From NCBI GenBank assembly GCA_946611605.1, contig CAMODU010000008.1, positions 1 to 39,190 on the forward strand: a DNA stretch of 39,190 nucleotides, read 5' to 3'. Made by a program: the position numbers and the translations under genes. Each line of letters starts with the position of its first letter. The stretch's first letter is position 1. This DNA comes from an uncultured bacterium. Lineage in GTDB: Bacteria > Bacillota_I > Bacilli_A > RF39 > UBA660. Positions 14,881-23,275 of this stretch are shown one piece after another. The notes beneath the pieces were generated by a model, which saw nothing but the letters and a program-made list of their open reading frames with translations, made no database searches and was not told the DNA's origin.

Positions 14881-16074
14881 ATGAAGAGATTAAAATATTT
14901 ATTATTAGTATTATTATGTATGCCATTTGTTGCTGGTGCTGTTACTGGTTCATCTGGTATGGATTATAATGCATGTAGGGCTTTTGCTGATATCGGACAA
15001 TTAATTAAAGGTTCATATGAGTATAAATATTGTTATAGAGCTATGTGTTCTACAACTGGTAAATGGAATTTAGGTAACATGGTTTCATCATCTGGTTATA
15101 GATGTGTTAATGGAAACCCAACTCCATATACTAAGTTTACTAGTGATGGTTGTACATCATTTAGTGGAAGTTGTAAGGCTAATAGTGGTTCTTATTGTAC
15201 TAAAGTACAATTAATTGATTGTGATAAAAATCCTGATGGATCAGCTTATAATGCTCCAACACAACCAACACCAACTCAAGGTGGACCTAAACCAACTGCT
15301 ACAGCTAAGACTAATACAACATCTACAACAACAACTTCTAGAAAACCTGGAAGTAGAAAGACTATTATTCCTTTAACTACAAAGGAAACTACAACTGAGG
15401 CTACTAGACCATCTGTTTCAACTGAACCGGTTAAATCAGGTAATTTAAATATTAATTATATAACTATCAACGGAACTGATATTAAATATCGTAATGGATA
15501 TGATTATTATAATATTCAATTACCATATGGTGTAAGAGATGTAGATATTATAGTTGATACTGAAGATGAAAAGACAATTACTTATATTGAAGGCGCTTAT
15601 GATATGCCTGATGAAGATACTACAATTAAGGTAAAAGTAATTGCTGAAGATGGTAGTGAAAAGGTAATAACTATTGATGTAACTAGATATTCTGGTGAAT
15701 CAAAAGACTGTACTATTGCTAATATAGCTTTAACAGATTATGAATTACCTAATTTTGATAAGAATAATTATAATTATATGTTGAAAGTTAATAGAAAGAC
15801 TAAGTCTTTATATATGGAAATTATTCCATCAGATCCATTACATGCAACTGTTGAAGTATTAGGTAATAATAACTTACAAAACAATTCAGTAGTTACTATT
15901 AATGTTAAATCTGAAAGTGGCGCTTTATGTACTTATAACATAAATGTTAAGAAATCATCTGGACTATGGATACCTGTATTAATTACAGTTATAGTATTAG
16001 CTGTATTAATAGTTGCTGGTGTATTTATTTATAGATACATTAAACGTAGTAAAGATATGTATAAATATGAATAA
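14881..16074 (+). CDS. Membrane-anchored surface protein with two cadherin-like beta-sandwich repeats
   Basis: This 397-residue protein has a signal peptide (MKRLKYLLLVLLCMPFVAGA), a Cys-rich N-terminal domain (about 21-118) with roughly nine Cys, and a Thr/Pro-rich linker (about 125-180). Two beta-sandwich repeats of the cadherin-like type follow: INYITINGTDIKYRNGYDYY near 190 and IANIALTDYELPNFDKNNYNY near 280. A C-terminal transmembrane helix (about 362-386) precedes a short basic tail. The same Thr-linker/sandwich/C-terminal-helix layout recurs in the pilin-like protein at 30755. It is probably an extracellular adhesin or stalk. ATG 14881 follows TAGGTGAT. Confidence 0.8.
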   Translation: MKRLKYLLLVLLCMPFVAGAVTGSSGMDYNACRAFADIGQLIKGSYEYKYCYRAMCSTTGKWNLGNMVSSSGYRCVNGNPTPYTKFTSDGCTSFSGSCKANSGSYCTKVQLIDCDKNPDGSAYNAPTQPTPTQGGPKPTATAKTNTTSTTTTSRKPGSRKTIIPLTTKETTTEATRPSVSTEPVKSGNLNINYITINGTDIKYRNGYDYYNIQLPYGVRDVDIIVDTEDEKTITYIEGAYDMPDEDTTIKVKVIAEDGSEKVITIDVTRYSGESKDCTIANIALTDYELPNFDKNNYNYMLKVNRKTKSLYMEIIPSDPLHATVEVLGNNNLQNNSVVTINVKSESGALCTYNINVKKSSGLWIPVLITVIVLAVLIVAGVFIYRYIKRSKDMYKYE

Positions 16075-16099
16075 GAGATATGTAAATATCTCTTTTTTA
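16074..16099 (+). terminator. Intrinsic terminator
   Basis: A perfect 8-bp stem AGAGATAT/ATATCTCT (16074-16081 with 16086-16093) with loop GTAA is followed by TTTTTA. Confidence 0.88.
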
Positions 16100-16112
16100 T
16101 TTACATATAGAA

Positions 16113-16141
16113 TTGTTAATAAAAGTTATAATTAGTATAAT
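16113..16141 (+). promoter_or_regulatory. Promoter of the pilus-like gene cluster
   Basis: TTGTTA (16113-16118) and TATAAT (16136-16141) are 17 nt apart. Confidence 0.65.
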
Positions 16142-16164
16142 TTAAATAGAATAGGGTGAGTGTG

Positions 16165-16659
16165 ATGAAGAACGCTATTGCAGGTTCATGGGTATATGTA
16201 ATTGTATTAATATTTATGGTTATATTAATAGCATATGTAGCTATATCTATTAATTATTCACGTGCCTTTGAAACTAGTGAATTAATGATAAAAATGCTAG
16301 AACAAAATGAAGGATTTAATCCTACAAGTAGAAAGAAAATAAGCGAAGTTATAACAGGTAATAATGCAACTGTTAAACATGGATGCGGAAATAATGAAGG
16401 AAAGAGAAGTTCTGACGGTGTATTCTATTATGGAGTTAAGGGCGAATATGTAGATCAAAATCCTAAAAAGAATGATTATGATTACTGTATTACAAGAACA
16501 CATAAAGATGTTCAAGGAGTTAGAAAATATTATTATTCTACAACTATATTTTTCTCATTTTCACTTCCTGTATTAGGAGATTTATATGCATTCTCAATTC
16601 CTGGTGAAACAGCAGCAATTATTTATATTTACGATGATAAGTTTGATGATACTTTTTAA
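16165..16659 (+). CDS. TadE/F-like pseudopilin
   Basis: This 164-residue protein has a single N-terminal membrane helix (about 7-29: AGSWVYVIVLIFMVILIAY) after a very short lead, then a globular outer domain. The junction ISINYSRAF is nearly repeated as FSINYSKSF in the 17047 product, so the two are paralogues. Such proteins are minor pilins in Tad/Flp-type pili; this call rests on topology and neighbours. ATG 16165 is preferred over in-frame GTG 16156, which overlaps the AGGGTG ribosome site. Next in the cluster is a small Flp-like pilin. Confidence 0.7.
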   Translation: MKNAIAGSWVYVIVLIFMVILIAYVAISINYSRAFETSELMIKMLEQNEGFNPTSRKKISEVITGNNATVKHGCGNNEGKRSSDGVFYYGVKGEYVDQNPKKNDYDYCITRTHKDVQGVRKYYYSTTIFFSFSLPVLGDLYAFSIPGETAAIIYIYDDKFDDTF

Positions 16660-16740
16660 TGTGTAAACATACATAAATATCATTGAATAGTATTTAATTA
16701 ATATTGTATAATTTAATTATAATAAAGGAGAGATGTTTGG

Positions 16741-17004
16741 ATGAAAGACGCGACTGGCGAATTAAGTATGACTGCAGTAGCAGTAGTTGCAATAGCAGCT
16801 ATAGGTGTAGTTTTCTCTACAATGGTATGGCCACAAATCAGAACTAATATCTTAAGAAGTTCTTATTGTGCTAATGCGTTCGATTGTGATGAAGGTGACG
16901 GATCTGTTAGAACTTGTCATTATTGCAAGAACAACGACGACAATGTAGAAACTTGTGACCAAGGAACAATCACTTGTTCATCAAATGATAGTAAAGGTAG
17001 ATAG
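16741..17004 (+). CDS. Small Flp-like pilin with a Cys-rich tail
   Basis: This 87-residue protein starts MKDATGELSMTAVAVVAIAA, a short lead with Gly6-Glu7 followed by a long hydrophobic helix, like Flp pilins cleaved after Gly. The rest is a small hydrophilic domain with six Cys (SYC, FDC, RTCHYC, ETC, ITC). Its codon use shows more C-ending codons (GAC, AAC, ATC) than its neighbours, as often seen in highly expressed genes, so it may be the major subunit. AAAGGAG precedes ATG 16741. Flanked by two TadE/F-like paralogues. Confidence 0.7.
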   Translation: MKDATGELSMTAVAVVAIAAIGVVFSTMVWPQIRTNILRSSYCANAFDCDEGDGSVRTCHYCKNNDDNVETCDQGTITCSSNDSKGR

Positions 17005-17046
17005 TTTAACTACATATAATTTATAAAATATTAAGGAGAATAGAAT

Positions 17047-17553
17047 ATGAGGGAATCGATTGGTTCTGCATGGCTAATGATAATAGTTATGACATTCATA
17101 GTATTATTCTCTAGTTATCTCGCATTCTCTATCAATTATTCTAAGTCATTTAGAGTTAAAGATGGAATTGTTGAAAGAATTCAGAAACACAACGGTATTG
17201 TATTAGGTAGTGGTAACGAAAATACATTAAAACAAATTGATGAATTTCTTGCAGAAATTGGATATAACGTAAAAGGTGACTGCTATCAATTTGGTGAAGA
17301 TGATGGTACTTCTTTAGCGGGTATAAATGGTACAATGTATAAGATTAACCCACAAAAAGGAGAAACATATAATTATTGTATTATTAAGGTCGCTTCATAT
17401 CAATCTGAAGCTACAGTTATGAATGCCTCTTATTACAAAGTAATTGTGTTTTTTTCTTTGCAAATTGGTAATATAAGATTATTATCTAGATTCCATACAC
17501 AAGGAACAACTCAAACACTGTATTATGCTACAGATGATTTATTTAAAAGGTGA
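17047..17553 (+). CDS. TadE/F-like pseudopilin, paralogue of the 16165 product
   Basis: This 168-residue protein has an N-terminal membrane helix (about 8-29: AWLMIIVMTFIVLFSSYLAF), the shared FSINYSKSF junction, and an outer domain with two Cys (GDCYQF, NYCIIK). The central YKINPQKGETYNYCI matches DQNPKKNDYDYCI of the 16165 product, supporting common descent. ATG 17047 follows AAGGAGA. It ends in TGA (17551-17553), inside the ribosome site of the next gene, so translation is probably coupled to the TadZ-like protein. Confidence 0.7.
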   Translation: MRESIGSAWLMIIVMTFIVLFSSYLAFSINYSKSFRVKDGIVERIQKHNGIVLGSGNENTLKQIDEFLAEIGYNVKGDCYQFGEDDGTSLAGINGTMYKINPQKGETYNYCIIKVASYQSEATVMNASYYKVIVFFSLQIGNIRLLSRFHTQGTTQTLYYATDDLFKR

Positions 17554-17559
17554 TAATAT

Positions 17560-18543
17560 ATGAATATAGTAACAGCTAATGAAAATAAAAGTATAATTGA
17601 TAGACTAGAAATAGACGTAATTAAGCGTGTTGATGGTGAATTTGAATTAAGAGAATTATTAAGTAAATTTGTTAATTTATATTTTAATAAGATTATATTA
17701 GATATAACATCTATTAAAGGATATGAAGATGTAAATACTATAGTAGATTTATCTAAAGCAATAGACCCATCTAGAATAATATTATTACTTAATAGTAATC
17801 CTACTGTTAATTCAAAACTATATTTATCTACATTAGTTAAAAATGGAATATATAATTTCACTCGTAATTATGAAGGTATAACATATTTATATGAACATCC
17901 ATCTAAGTTAGAAGATGTTAAATACTTAATGTTATCTGAACAAGCAGAGGACGAGGAATTACTTAGACAACAACGCGAAAGAGAACAGTATGAGATTAAA
18001 CGAGATAATAAGAGAATGATAATTGGATTATCTAATTTAACTAATCATGCAGGTGCTTCAAGTTTAACTAATATGATGGTTAGACAATTAAATAACCATG
18101 GATATAAAGCTGTTGGTTTTGAAATGTTTAGACAAGATTTAATCTTCTATCATGATGATGAACACTTTATATCAATAATGTCTAAGATAGAATTAGAAAG
18201 CAAATTAAAATTATATGAAAATGTAGATTGTATAGTAATAGATGTAAATGATTTCTTCGAGGCTAATAAAATATGTGATACAATTTTATACCTTGTTGAA
18301 CCATCATATATCATGCTTACCAAATTATTAAAGAAGAATAAAAATGCGTTTTTAGATCATAAAGATGATTATATAGTATTAAATAAGAGTTTTGTTAATG
18401 AGCAAGAAATAGCAGATTTTGAATATGAAACTAAATCAAAGGTATTTGCTAATATACCTCCATTAAATGATAGAAATAATGATTTAGAGGAAATAAATCA
18501 ATTCCTAACACAATTAGGCTATGATTGCGTAAATAATCAGTAA
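17560..18543 (+). CDS. TadZ/CpaE-like ParA-family ATPase with deviant P-loop
   Basis: This 327-residue cytosolic protein has an N-terminal receiver-like domain (about 1-115) and a C-terminal MinD/ParA-like domain starting MIIGLSNLTNHAGASSLTNM near residue 150. The normal KGGxGKT P-loop is replaced by NHAGASS, lacking both the signature and catalytic Lys, a change I recall in Gram-positive TadZ-like proteins. TadZ/CpaE homologues position Tad pili at the cell envelope. A Glu/Gln/Arg-rich linker (about 125-145) joins the domains. The preceding pilin-like genes support the role. No TadA ATPase or TadB/C platform is in this window. Confidence 0.75.
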   Translation: MNIVTANENKSIIDRLEIDVIKRVDGEFELRELLSKFVNLYFNKIILDITSIKGYEDVNTIVDLSKAIDPSRIILLLNSNPTVNSKLYLSTLVKNGIYNFTRNYEGITYLYEHPSKLEDVKYLMLSEQAEDEELLRQQREREQYEIKRDNKRMIIGLSNLTNHAGASSLTNMMVRQLNNHGYKAVGFEMFRQDLIFYHDDEHFISIMSKIELESKLKLYENVDCIVIDVNDFFEANKICDTILYLVEPSYIMLTKLLKKNKNAFLDHKDDYIVLNKSFVNEQEIADFEYETKSKVFANIPPLNDRNNDLEEINQFLTQLGYDCVNNQ

Positions 18544-18548
18544 AATCG

Positions 18549-18578
18549 TTGACAACTAACATATATATTCATTATAAT
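18549..18578 (+). promoter_or_regulatory. Strong promoter of the VirB2-like gene
   Basis: TTGACA (18549-18554) and TATAAT (18573-18578) match consensus at both hexamers, with an 18-nt spacer. Confidence 0.8.
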
Positions 18579-18607
18579 TAAGGTATAAATGAAAAGGAGA
18601 GAAACTT

Positions 18608-18967
18608 ATGGATTCAAATTTTATTGGAGGATTTTGTACTCAAACTGCTGATATTTTAAATTTTGTAGGATGGGTTATTACATTAATAAAAATAGCTATG
18701 CCAATCTTAATCATCGTATTTGGTGTATTAGATTTTGGTAAAGCAGTTGTTGGTGCTGATGAAAAGGTTATTAAGAAATCAGTAACTACATTAGGAATTA
18801 GAGTTGTAGCTGGTTTAGTTATCTTCTTTATTCCATCAATTATTGTATGGTTATTTGGATTAGTTAATGCATACAATAACATGGTAGGAGACTTTGGTAT
18901 TTGCCAAACATGTTTATTAGCTCCATGGAATTGTAAAGTAACTTCTGATGCTAACTCAGCATACTAG
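18608..18967 (+). CDS. Two-helix membrane protein, VirB2/TrbC-like pilin candidate
   Basis: This 119-residue protein has two predicted membrane helices (about 17-42 and 60-88) joined by a short basic loop (DEKVIKKSVTT), the topology of type IV secretion pilins such as VirB2/TrbC. The segment LIIVFGVLDFGKAV is characteristic of pilin-like conjugal proteins described in Mollicutes relatives. The C-terminal tail has two Cys (ICQTC and WNC). AAAAGGAGAG and a consensus promoter predict high expression. It has its own terminator, so it is a separate unit behind the Tad-like cluster. No conjugation ATPase is nearby. Confidence 0.6.
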   Translation: MDSNFIGGFCTQTADILNFVGWVITLIKIAMPILIIVFGVLDFGKAVVGADEKVIKKSVTTLGIRVVAGLVIFFIPSIIVWLFGLVNAYNNMVGDFGICQTCLLAPWNCKVTSDANSAY

Positions 18968-18980
18968 AATATAAAACGTA

Positions 18981-19004
18981 AAAAGGCTTTAATGCCTTTT
19001 TTTA
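18981..19004 (+). terminator. Intrinsic terminator
   Basis: AAAAGGC (18981-18987) pairs with GCCTTTT (18994-19000) around a 6-nt loop, then a T run. Confidence 0.85.
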
Positions 19005-19017
19005 TTGTCTTAATATA

Positions 19018-19026
19018 TGATATAAT
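19018..19026 (+). promoter_or_regulatory. Extended -10 promoter of the flippase gene
   Basis: TGATATAAT at 19018-19026, 25 bases before the start codon. Confidence 0.45.
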
Positions 19027-19051
19027 TTAATTATCAAAATGAGGGATTGTT

Positions 19052-20695
19052 ATGAAGAAAAATAGTTTTGTTGAAGGAACTATGATAGCAACTATATCTA
19101 TTGTATTAGTTAAAATATTAGGTATGTTATATGTAATACCTTTCTATGGAATTGTAGGTTCTAAAGGTGGAGCATTATATTCATATGCATATATTATATA
19201 TTTATTATTCTTAAATATATCATCTGCTGGCTTACCTAATGCAATTAGTAAAATAATATCTGAATATGATACTAAAGGTTATCATAATACCAAGAATAGA
19301 ACTTTTAAAATAGCTCAAAAGATAATTACTGCAATATCAATAGTAACATTCTTAATATTATTTGTATTTGCCGAAGAAATTGGAATGTTTATCATAGGTG
19401 ATTTGAAAGATGGTAATACATATCAAGATGTTGCATTTGTTATTAGATGTGTAGCTCCTGCAGTATTAATAGTTCCTTTCTTATCTATTACTAAAGGATA
19501 TTTACAAGGACATAATATAGTTGGTCCTTCTAGTATGGCTCAAATAATTGAACAAGTATTTAGGGTATTAATTATTATATGTGGATCATATCTAGTTATA
19601 AACGTCTTTAATGGGTCTTTAACACTTGCTGTAGGTGTTGCAACAGCATCTGCTGGTGTAAGTGCTTTGATGGCTTATTTATATATTAGGAAGAAGTTTA
19701 AACAAGCTTCACTTATGGATCCTAACATAAAGATGCAAAAAGAAGAAGAAAAGATTACTAATAAAATGATTGCTAAAAAAATAGCTAAATATGCTATTCC
19801 ATTTATTATTATTTCTATTATTACTGATATATATAATTTTACTGATCAAATATTAGTATTAAGAACAGTATCTAAAATGGGATATTCAACTGAGAATGTT
19901 GAGTTTATAGCATCAGCTATTGCTACATGGTCTCCTAAAATATGTATGACTATAAATGCTTTAGCTATGGGCATGACAGTTCCTTTAATACCTACTATAG
20001 TATCAGCATTTACAAAGAAAGATAAAACTGAAGTAAATGATAAGATTAATAGATCTATAGCATTAGTATTCTATTTATCATTACCAATTGCCTTTGGGAT
20101 AGCAACAATATCTCAAAGTGTATGGAGAGTATTCTATAATACTAATCCATATGGTGGTATGATTCTAGGACTTGCAGTTATATCTGCTTTATGTGCAAAT
20201 ATATATATGATTATAAGTATAATCTTACAATCATTAGGTAAATATAAACTAGTTTATTTAGTAGCCATATCAGGTTTCTTACTAAATGCTTTATTTGATG
20301 TACCTTGGATGCTTTTATTACATTATATAGGATTAGAAGGTTTCTTAGGATCAATCATATCATCAATATTTGGATTTAGTATATCTGTAATAATTGGATT
20401 AGTAGGATTAAAGAAATTAGATAAAGATATCCATTATGGAAAACTATTTAAATGGTTTACTAAAACATTATTATGTGGATTAATCATGATAGTACCATTA
20501 GTAATATTAAATATAGTATTACCAGTAGATGTTACATCATTTGGAAATGCTATATTAAAGATAATATTATATGTATTAATATCAGCTCCTATTTATTTAG
20601 GATTATCATTTAAACTAGGTTTATTAACTGATTTATTAGGTGAAGATGAAGTAGAAAAGATATTAATTAAATTACATCTTAGAAAGGCAAAATAA
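19052..20695 (+). CDS. Polysaccharide/lipid II flippase of the MurJ-SpoVB-YtgP group
   Basis: This 547-residue integral membrane protein has about 14 helices and the MOP-superfamily start GTMIATISIVLVKILGMLYV. SSAGLPNAISKIISEY and LSITKGYLQGHN are typical of the SpoVB/YtgP branch, which moves undecaprenyl-linked precursors across the membrane. Together with ftsW in this window it argues for a peptidoglycan wall. Its exact substrate cannot be read from sequence. ATG 19052 follows GAGGGAT. It is followed one base later by trmB, probably in one transcript. Confidence 0.88.
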   Translation: MKKNSFVEGTMIATISIVLVKILGMLYVIPFYGIVGSKGGALYSYAYIIYLLFLNISSAGLPNAISKIISEYDTKGYHNTKNRTFKIAQKIITAISIVTFLILFVFAEEIGMFIIGDLKDGNTYQDVAFVIRCVAPAVLIVPFLSITKGYLQGHNIVGPSSMAQIIEQVFRVLIIICGSYLVINVFNGSLTLAVGVATASAGVSALMAYLYIRKKFKQASLMDPNIKMQKEEEKITNKMIAKKIAKYAIPFIIISIITDIYNFTDQILVLRTVSKMGYSTENVEFIASAIATWSPKICMTINALAMGMTVPLIPTIVSAFTKKDKTEVNDKINRSIALVFYLSLPIAFGIATISQSVWRVFYNTNPYGGMILGLAVISALCANIYMIISIILQSLGKYKLVYLVAISGFLLNALFDVPWMLLLHYIGLEGFLGSIISSIFGFSISVIIGLVGLKKLDKDIHYGKLFKWFTKTLLCGLIMIVPLVILNIVLPVDVTSFGNAILKIILYVLISAPIYLGLSFKLGLLTDLLGEDEVEKILIKLHLRKAK

Positions 20696-20696
20696 T

Positions 20697-21335
20697 ATGA
20701 GACCTAGAAGAATTAAGAATCAAGATGAAATTATTAATGAATCTTCATATATAATTGAAGTATCAGATAAATATAAAGGTAAATTACATGAATTATTTGG
20801 TAATAATAACCCAATACATTTAGAAATAGGTGTAGGTAAGGGAGACTTTATAATTGGTATGGCTAAGAAATATCCTAATATCAATTTTATAGGTATTGAA
20901 GTACAAGATTCAGTAATTGTAAGAGCTGTTAAGAAACTAAATCAAGAAGAATTAACTAATGTTAAATTAATGAATGTAGATGCTAAGAAATTAAATGATA
21001 TAGTAGATCATGAAATAGAAGTATTATATTTAAACTTCTCAGATCCATGGCCTAAGAAAAGACATGCTAAAAGAAGATTAACAAGTGAGGAATTCTTAAA
21101 AATCTATGATAATATTTTTATTAAGGATGCTCATATAATTCAAAAAACAGATAACATAGGTTTATTTGCATATAGTATTGAAGAATTAGTTAAACATGGA
21201 TATATATTTAATAAAGTATCATTAGATTTAGCTAATGAAGATATAGATAACGTATTAACTGAATATGAACAAAAATTCATGAAAAAAGGTGAAAGAATTA
21301 ATTATTTAGACGCTGTAAAGTTTAAAGATAAGTAA
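20697..21335 (+). CDS. trmB: tRNA (guanine-N7)-methyltransferase
   Basis: This 212-residue SAM-dependent enzyme makes m7G46 in the tRNA variable loop. The SAM-binding motif LEIGVGKGDFI is near residues 42-52 and the signature FSDPWPKKRHAKRRL near 113-127. FIGIEVQ and the terminal Tyr/Glu-rich TEYEQKFMKKGERI are also family features. The length matches bacterial TrmB. ATG 20697 is one base after the flippase stop codon, with AGAAAGG as ribosome site. Confidence 0.96.
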   Translation: MRPRRIKNQDEIINESSYIIEVSDKYKGKLHELFGNNNPIHLEIGVGKGDFIIGMAKKYPNINFIGIEVQDSVIVRAVKKLNQEELTNVKLMNVDAKKLNDIVDHEIEVLYLNFSDPWPKKRHAKRRLTSEEFLKIYDNIFIKDAHIIQKTDNIGLFAYSIEELVKHGYIFNKVSLDLANEDIDNVLTEYEQKFMKKGERINYLDAVKFKDK

Positions 21336-21348
21336 TTAATTCTTTTTT

Positions 21349-21421
21349 TATTAATGATATAATGTAAATAATAGGAATAGTATGTTATTTTATTTAATTT
21401 GGTTCGTATTAATGATATAAT
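21349..21421 (+). promoter_or_regulatory. Duplicated 15-nt promoter element before the lipoprotein gene
   Basis: The string TATTAATGATATAAT occurs twice, at 21349-21363 and 21407-21421. Each copy contains an extended -10 (TGATATAAT). The second lies 28 bases before the lipoprotein ATG. This could be two tandem promoters or a protein-binding repeat. Confidence 0.4.
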
Positions 21422-21448
21422 ATATATGTTATAAAGGTGGAATACCAA

Positions 21449-22084
21449 ATGAAGAATAAAGTATTAAAATTATTTGTTTTATTCCTATCTCTATTTGTAT
21501 TAACTGGATGTGTTAACATGCAGAAAGATTCATTAGAGGATATTACTAAATATGTAGTAACTAGTAAAAGAGAACTATATAATAACTTTAATCGTGGATA
21601 TAAATACTATATTCCTAGAACTTTAACTACTAAACTAGTAGATGATTTAAATGTTATTATTAAAAGTGATAAATACAATTACTATTTATATGTAGATTTA
21701 GTAAGTTATTATAATAAAGTGGAATTTAAATATGATGTAGATAAATCTATTTATTATTCTAAAAATATTAAAGATAAAGATGGATTAATAAATATAACTA
21801 AATTATCTGATGGATATTTAATAAATATTCAATATAAATATGCCAAGATAGAAGTAGTTGTAGATGAAAAAGATATTAAAGAAGCTGTAACTAATTCTTT
21901 AATAATTGTTAATTCAATTAAATATAATGATGAAACTATAAGAGCTATGTTGGATGAAGGAATATTATCAGCTAATGAAAGAGTTGTTGATGTGTTCAAG
22001 AATGCAACTAATAAAGGTGATATACAAGAAATAGAAGATGAATATGTTGATGAAGATGACATCGATAATGATTACATTAATTAG
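21449..22084 (+). CDS. Lipoprotein of unknown function
   Basis: This 211-residue protein has a type II signal peptide: hydrophobic KLFVLFLSLFV then lipobox LTGC, giving a lipid-modified Cys near residue 21. The mature part is probably an alpha/beta outer domain, ending in an acidic tail (IEDEYVDEDDIDNDYIN). ATG 21449 follows AAAGGTGG with good spacing; the in-frame GTG at 21437 overlaps that ribosome site and is rejected. It heads an apparent four-gene unit with the acidic protein, the YtxG-like and the YtxH-like protein. Confidence 0.85.
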   Translation: MKNKVLKLFVLFLSLFVLTGCVNMQKDSLEDITKYVVTSKRELYNNFNRGYKYYIPRTLTTKLVDDLNVIIKSDKYNYYLYVDLVSYYNKVEFKYDVDKSIYYSKNIKDKDGLINITKLSDGYLINIQYKYAKIEVVVDEKDIKEAVTNSLIIVNSIKYNDETIRAMLDEGILSANERVVDVFKNATNKGDIQEIEDEYVDEDDIDNDYIN

Positions 22085-22095
22085 GAGGAATACTC

Positions 22096-23265
22096 ATGGG
22101 TCTATTTGATAAAGTAAAGAAGATTCTCTTTGATGAAGAAGAAATAGAAGACTTACCTGTAAGAAATGATAAAAAACAAGATGATGAAGAAAGTGCAGCT
22201 CAAGCATCAGGTGGAGTTATTATTCATAATGAAGAAGATACTATAACAGAAGTTAAAGTACCTGAAGAAAAACCATCTTCATTAATCTTCCCAGTTAAAG
22301 ATGAAGACTTTGAAGATACTGAAGAACAAGAAATAGAAGAAATAAATAGTAGATTAGAAGAAGATGATATTAATAGAACTCAAGAAATAGAAAGAGTTCA
22401 AGAACAACAATTATCTAGATCTAAAGAAGATTTTATTAATGAATATAACGAAACAAGAAGACTACAAAAAGAAACATATGAACCAAGAAGAGAAGTAGTT
22501 AATACACCTCCAAGAAAAGAAAATGGTCCTTATAGAGTGCCACCAGTAATTTCTCCAGTATTTGGTGTATTAGATAAAAATTATGATCCTGATGCATATG
22601 AAGAAACAAGACAAAAGATAACAATGGTTAATTCAGGTAATAAATCATTATTAAGTGAAAGACAATTTGGTCCTGTTTCATTCAATGATCAAGGTATACC
22701 AGTACCTAAGTATCATAAGGAAACTACTGTAATAATTACAACAAATGATTCTACTAAAGAAATGCATGAAGAACTAAAGAAAGAAGCTGAAGCTATTAAA
22801 GAAGCTAAGAAAATAGAAGATGAAATCATTAATACAATTATTAATGAAGAAACAACTTCAAAAGATATAGAAGATGCATTTGATACTAAAGAGGTTGAAC
22901 CGGTAGTTGAGGAACCAACTGTTAAAGAAGAAATAATTGATGAAGAACCAGTTATTGAAGAAAGTAAACCAGAAGTAGTTGAAGAAGTAGAAGAACCAAC
23001 TGTAGAATTTAAAGAACCAGAAGAAATTGATGAAGATGATGATAAAGTAATTGAAGGTTCTCCATATGATGAAATGTTAGATTCGATGAATGAGGAAAAA
23101 GAACCAACTGTTGATATAAATGAATTAATTAAAGATGTTGATGAAGAAGAAGCAAATGTTCCAGTTGATAAACCTAAGAATATTGAAGAAAATGAAGCAT
23201 TAGATGATACAATTGAAACTGATCTTTATAATTTAATTGATTCAATGTATAAAGATGAAGATTAG
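22096..23265 (+). CDS. Acidic, mostly disordered cytosolic protein
   Basis: This 389-residue protein begins MGLFDKVKKILFDEEE, an amphipathic start resembling membrane-touching division proteins such as SepF, but the rest is not SepF. A conserved-looking centre, RVPPVISPVFGVLDKNYD (about 150-168), is followed by Glu/Pro/Val-rich low-complexity sequence (roughly 260-350) with repeated EEPTV- and VEE-type units. No enzyme motif is visible. Strong AGGAGG before ATG 22096 and a position between a lipoprotein and YtxG/YtxH-like membrane proteins suggest a cell-envelope scaffold, which is inference only. Confidence 0.75.
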   Translation: MGLFDKVKKILFDEEEIEDLPVRNDKKQDDEESAAQASGGVIIHNEEDTITEVKVPEEKPSSLIFPVKDEDFEDTEEQEIEEINSRLEEDDINRTQEIERVQEQQLSRSKEDFINEYNETRRLQKETYEPRREVVNTPPRKENGPYRVPPVISPVFGVLDKNYDPDAYEETRQKITMVNSGNKSLLSERQFGPVSFNDQGIPVPKYHKETTVIITTNDSTKEMHEELKKEAEAIKEAKKIEDEIINTIINEETTSKDIEDAFDTKEVEPVVEEPTVKEEIIDEEPVIEESKPEVVEEVEEPTVEFKEPEEIDEDDDKVIEGSPYDEMLDSMNEEKEPTVDINELIKDVDEEEANVPVDKPKNIEENEALDDTIETDLYNLIDSMYKDED

Positions 23266-23275
23266 GAGGATTTAG

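Noticed and set aside
18608-18967. Integrated conjugative element
   Set aside because: One VirB2-like gene without any relaxase, VirB4/VirD4 ATPase, integrase or attachment-site repeats is not enough.
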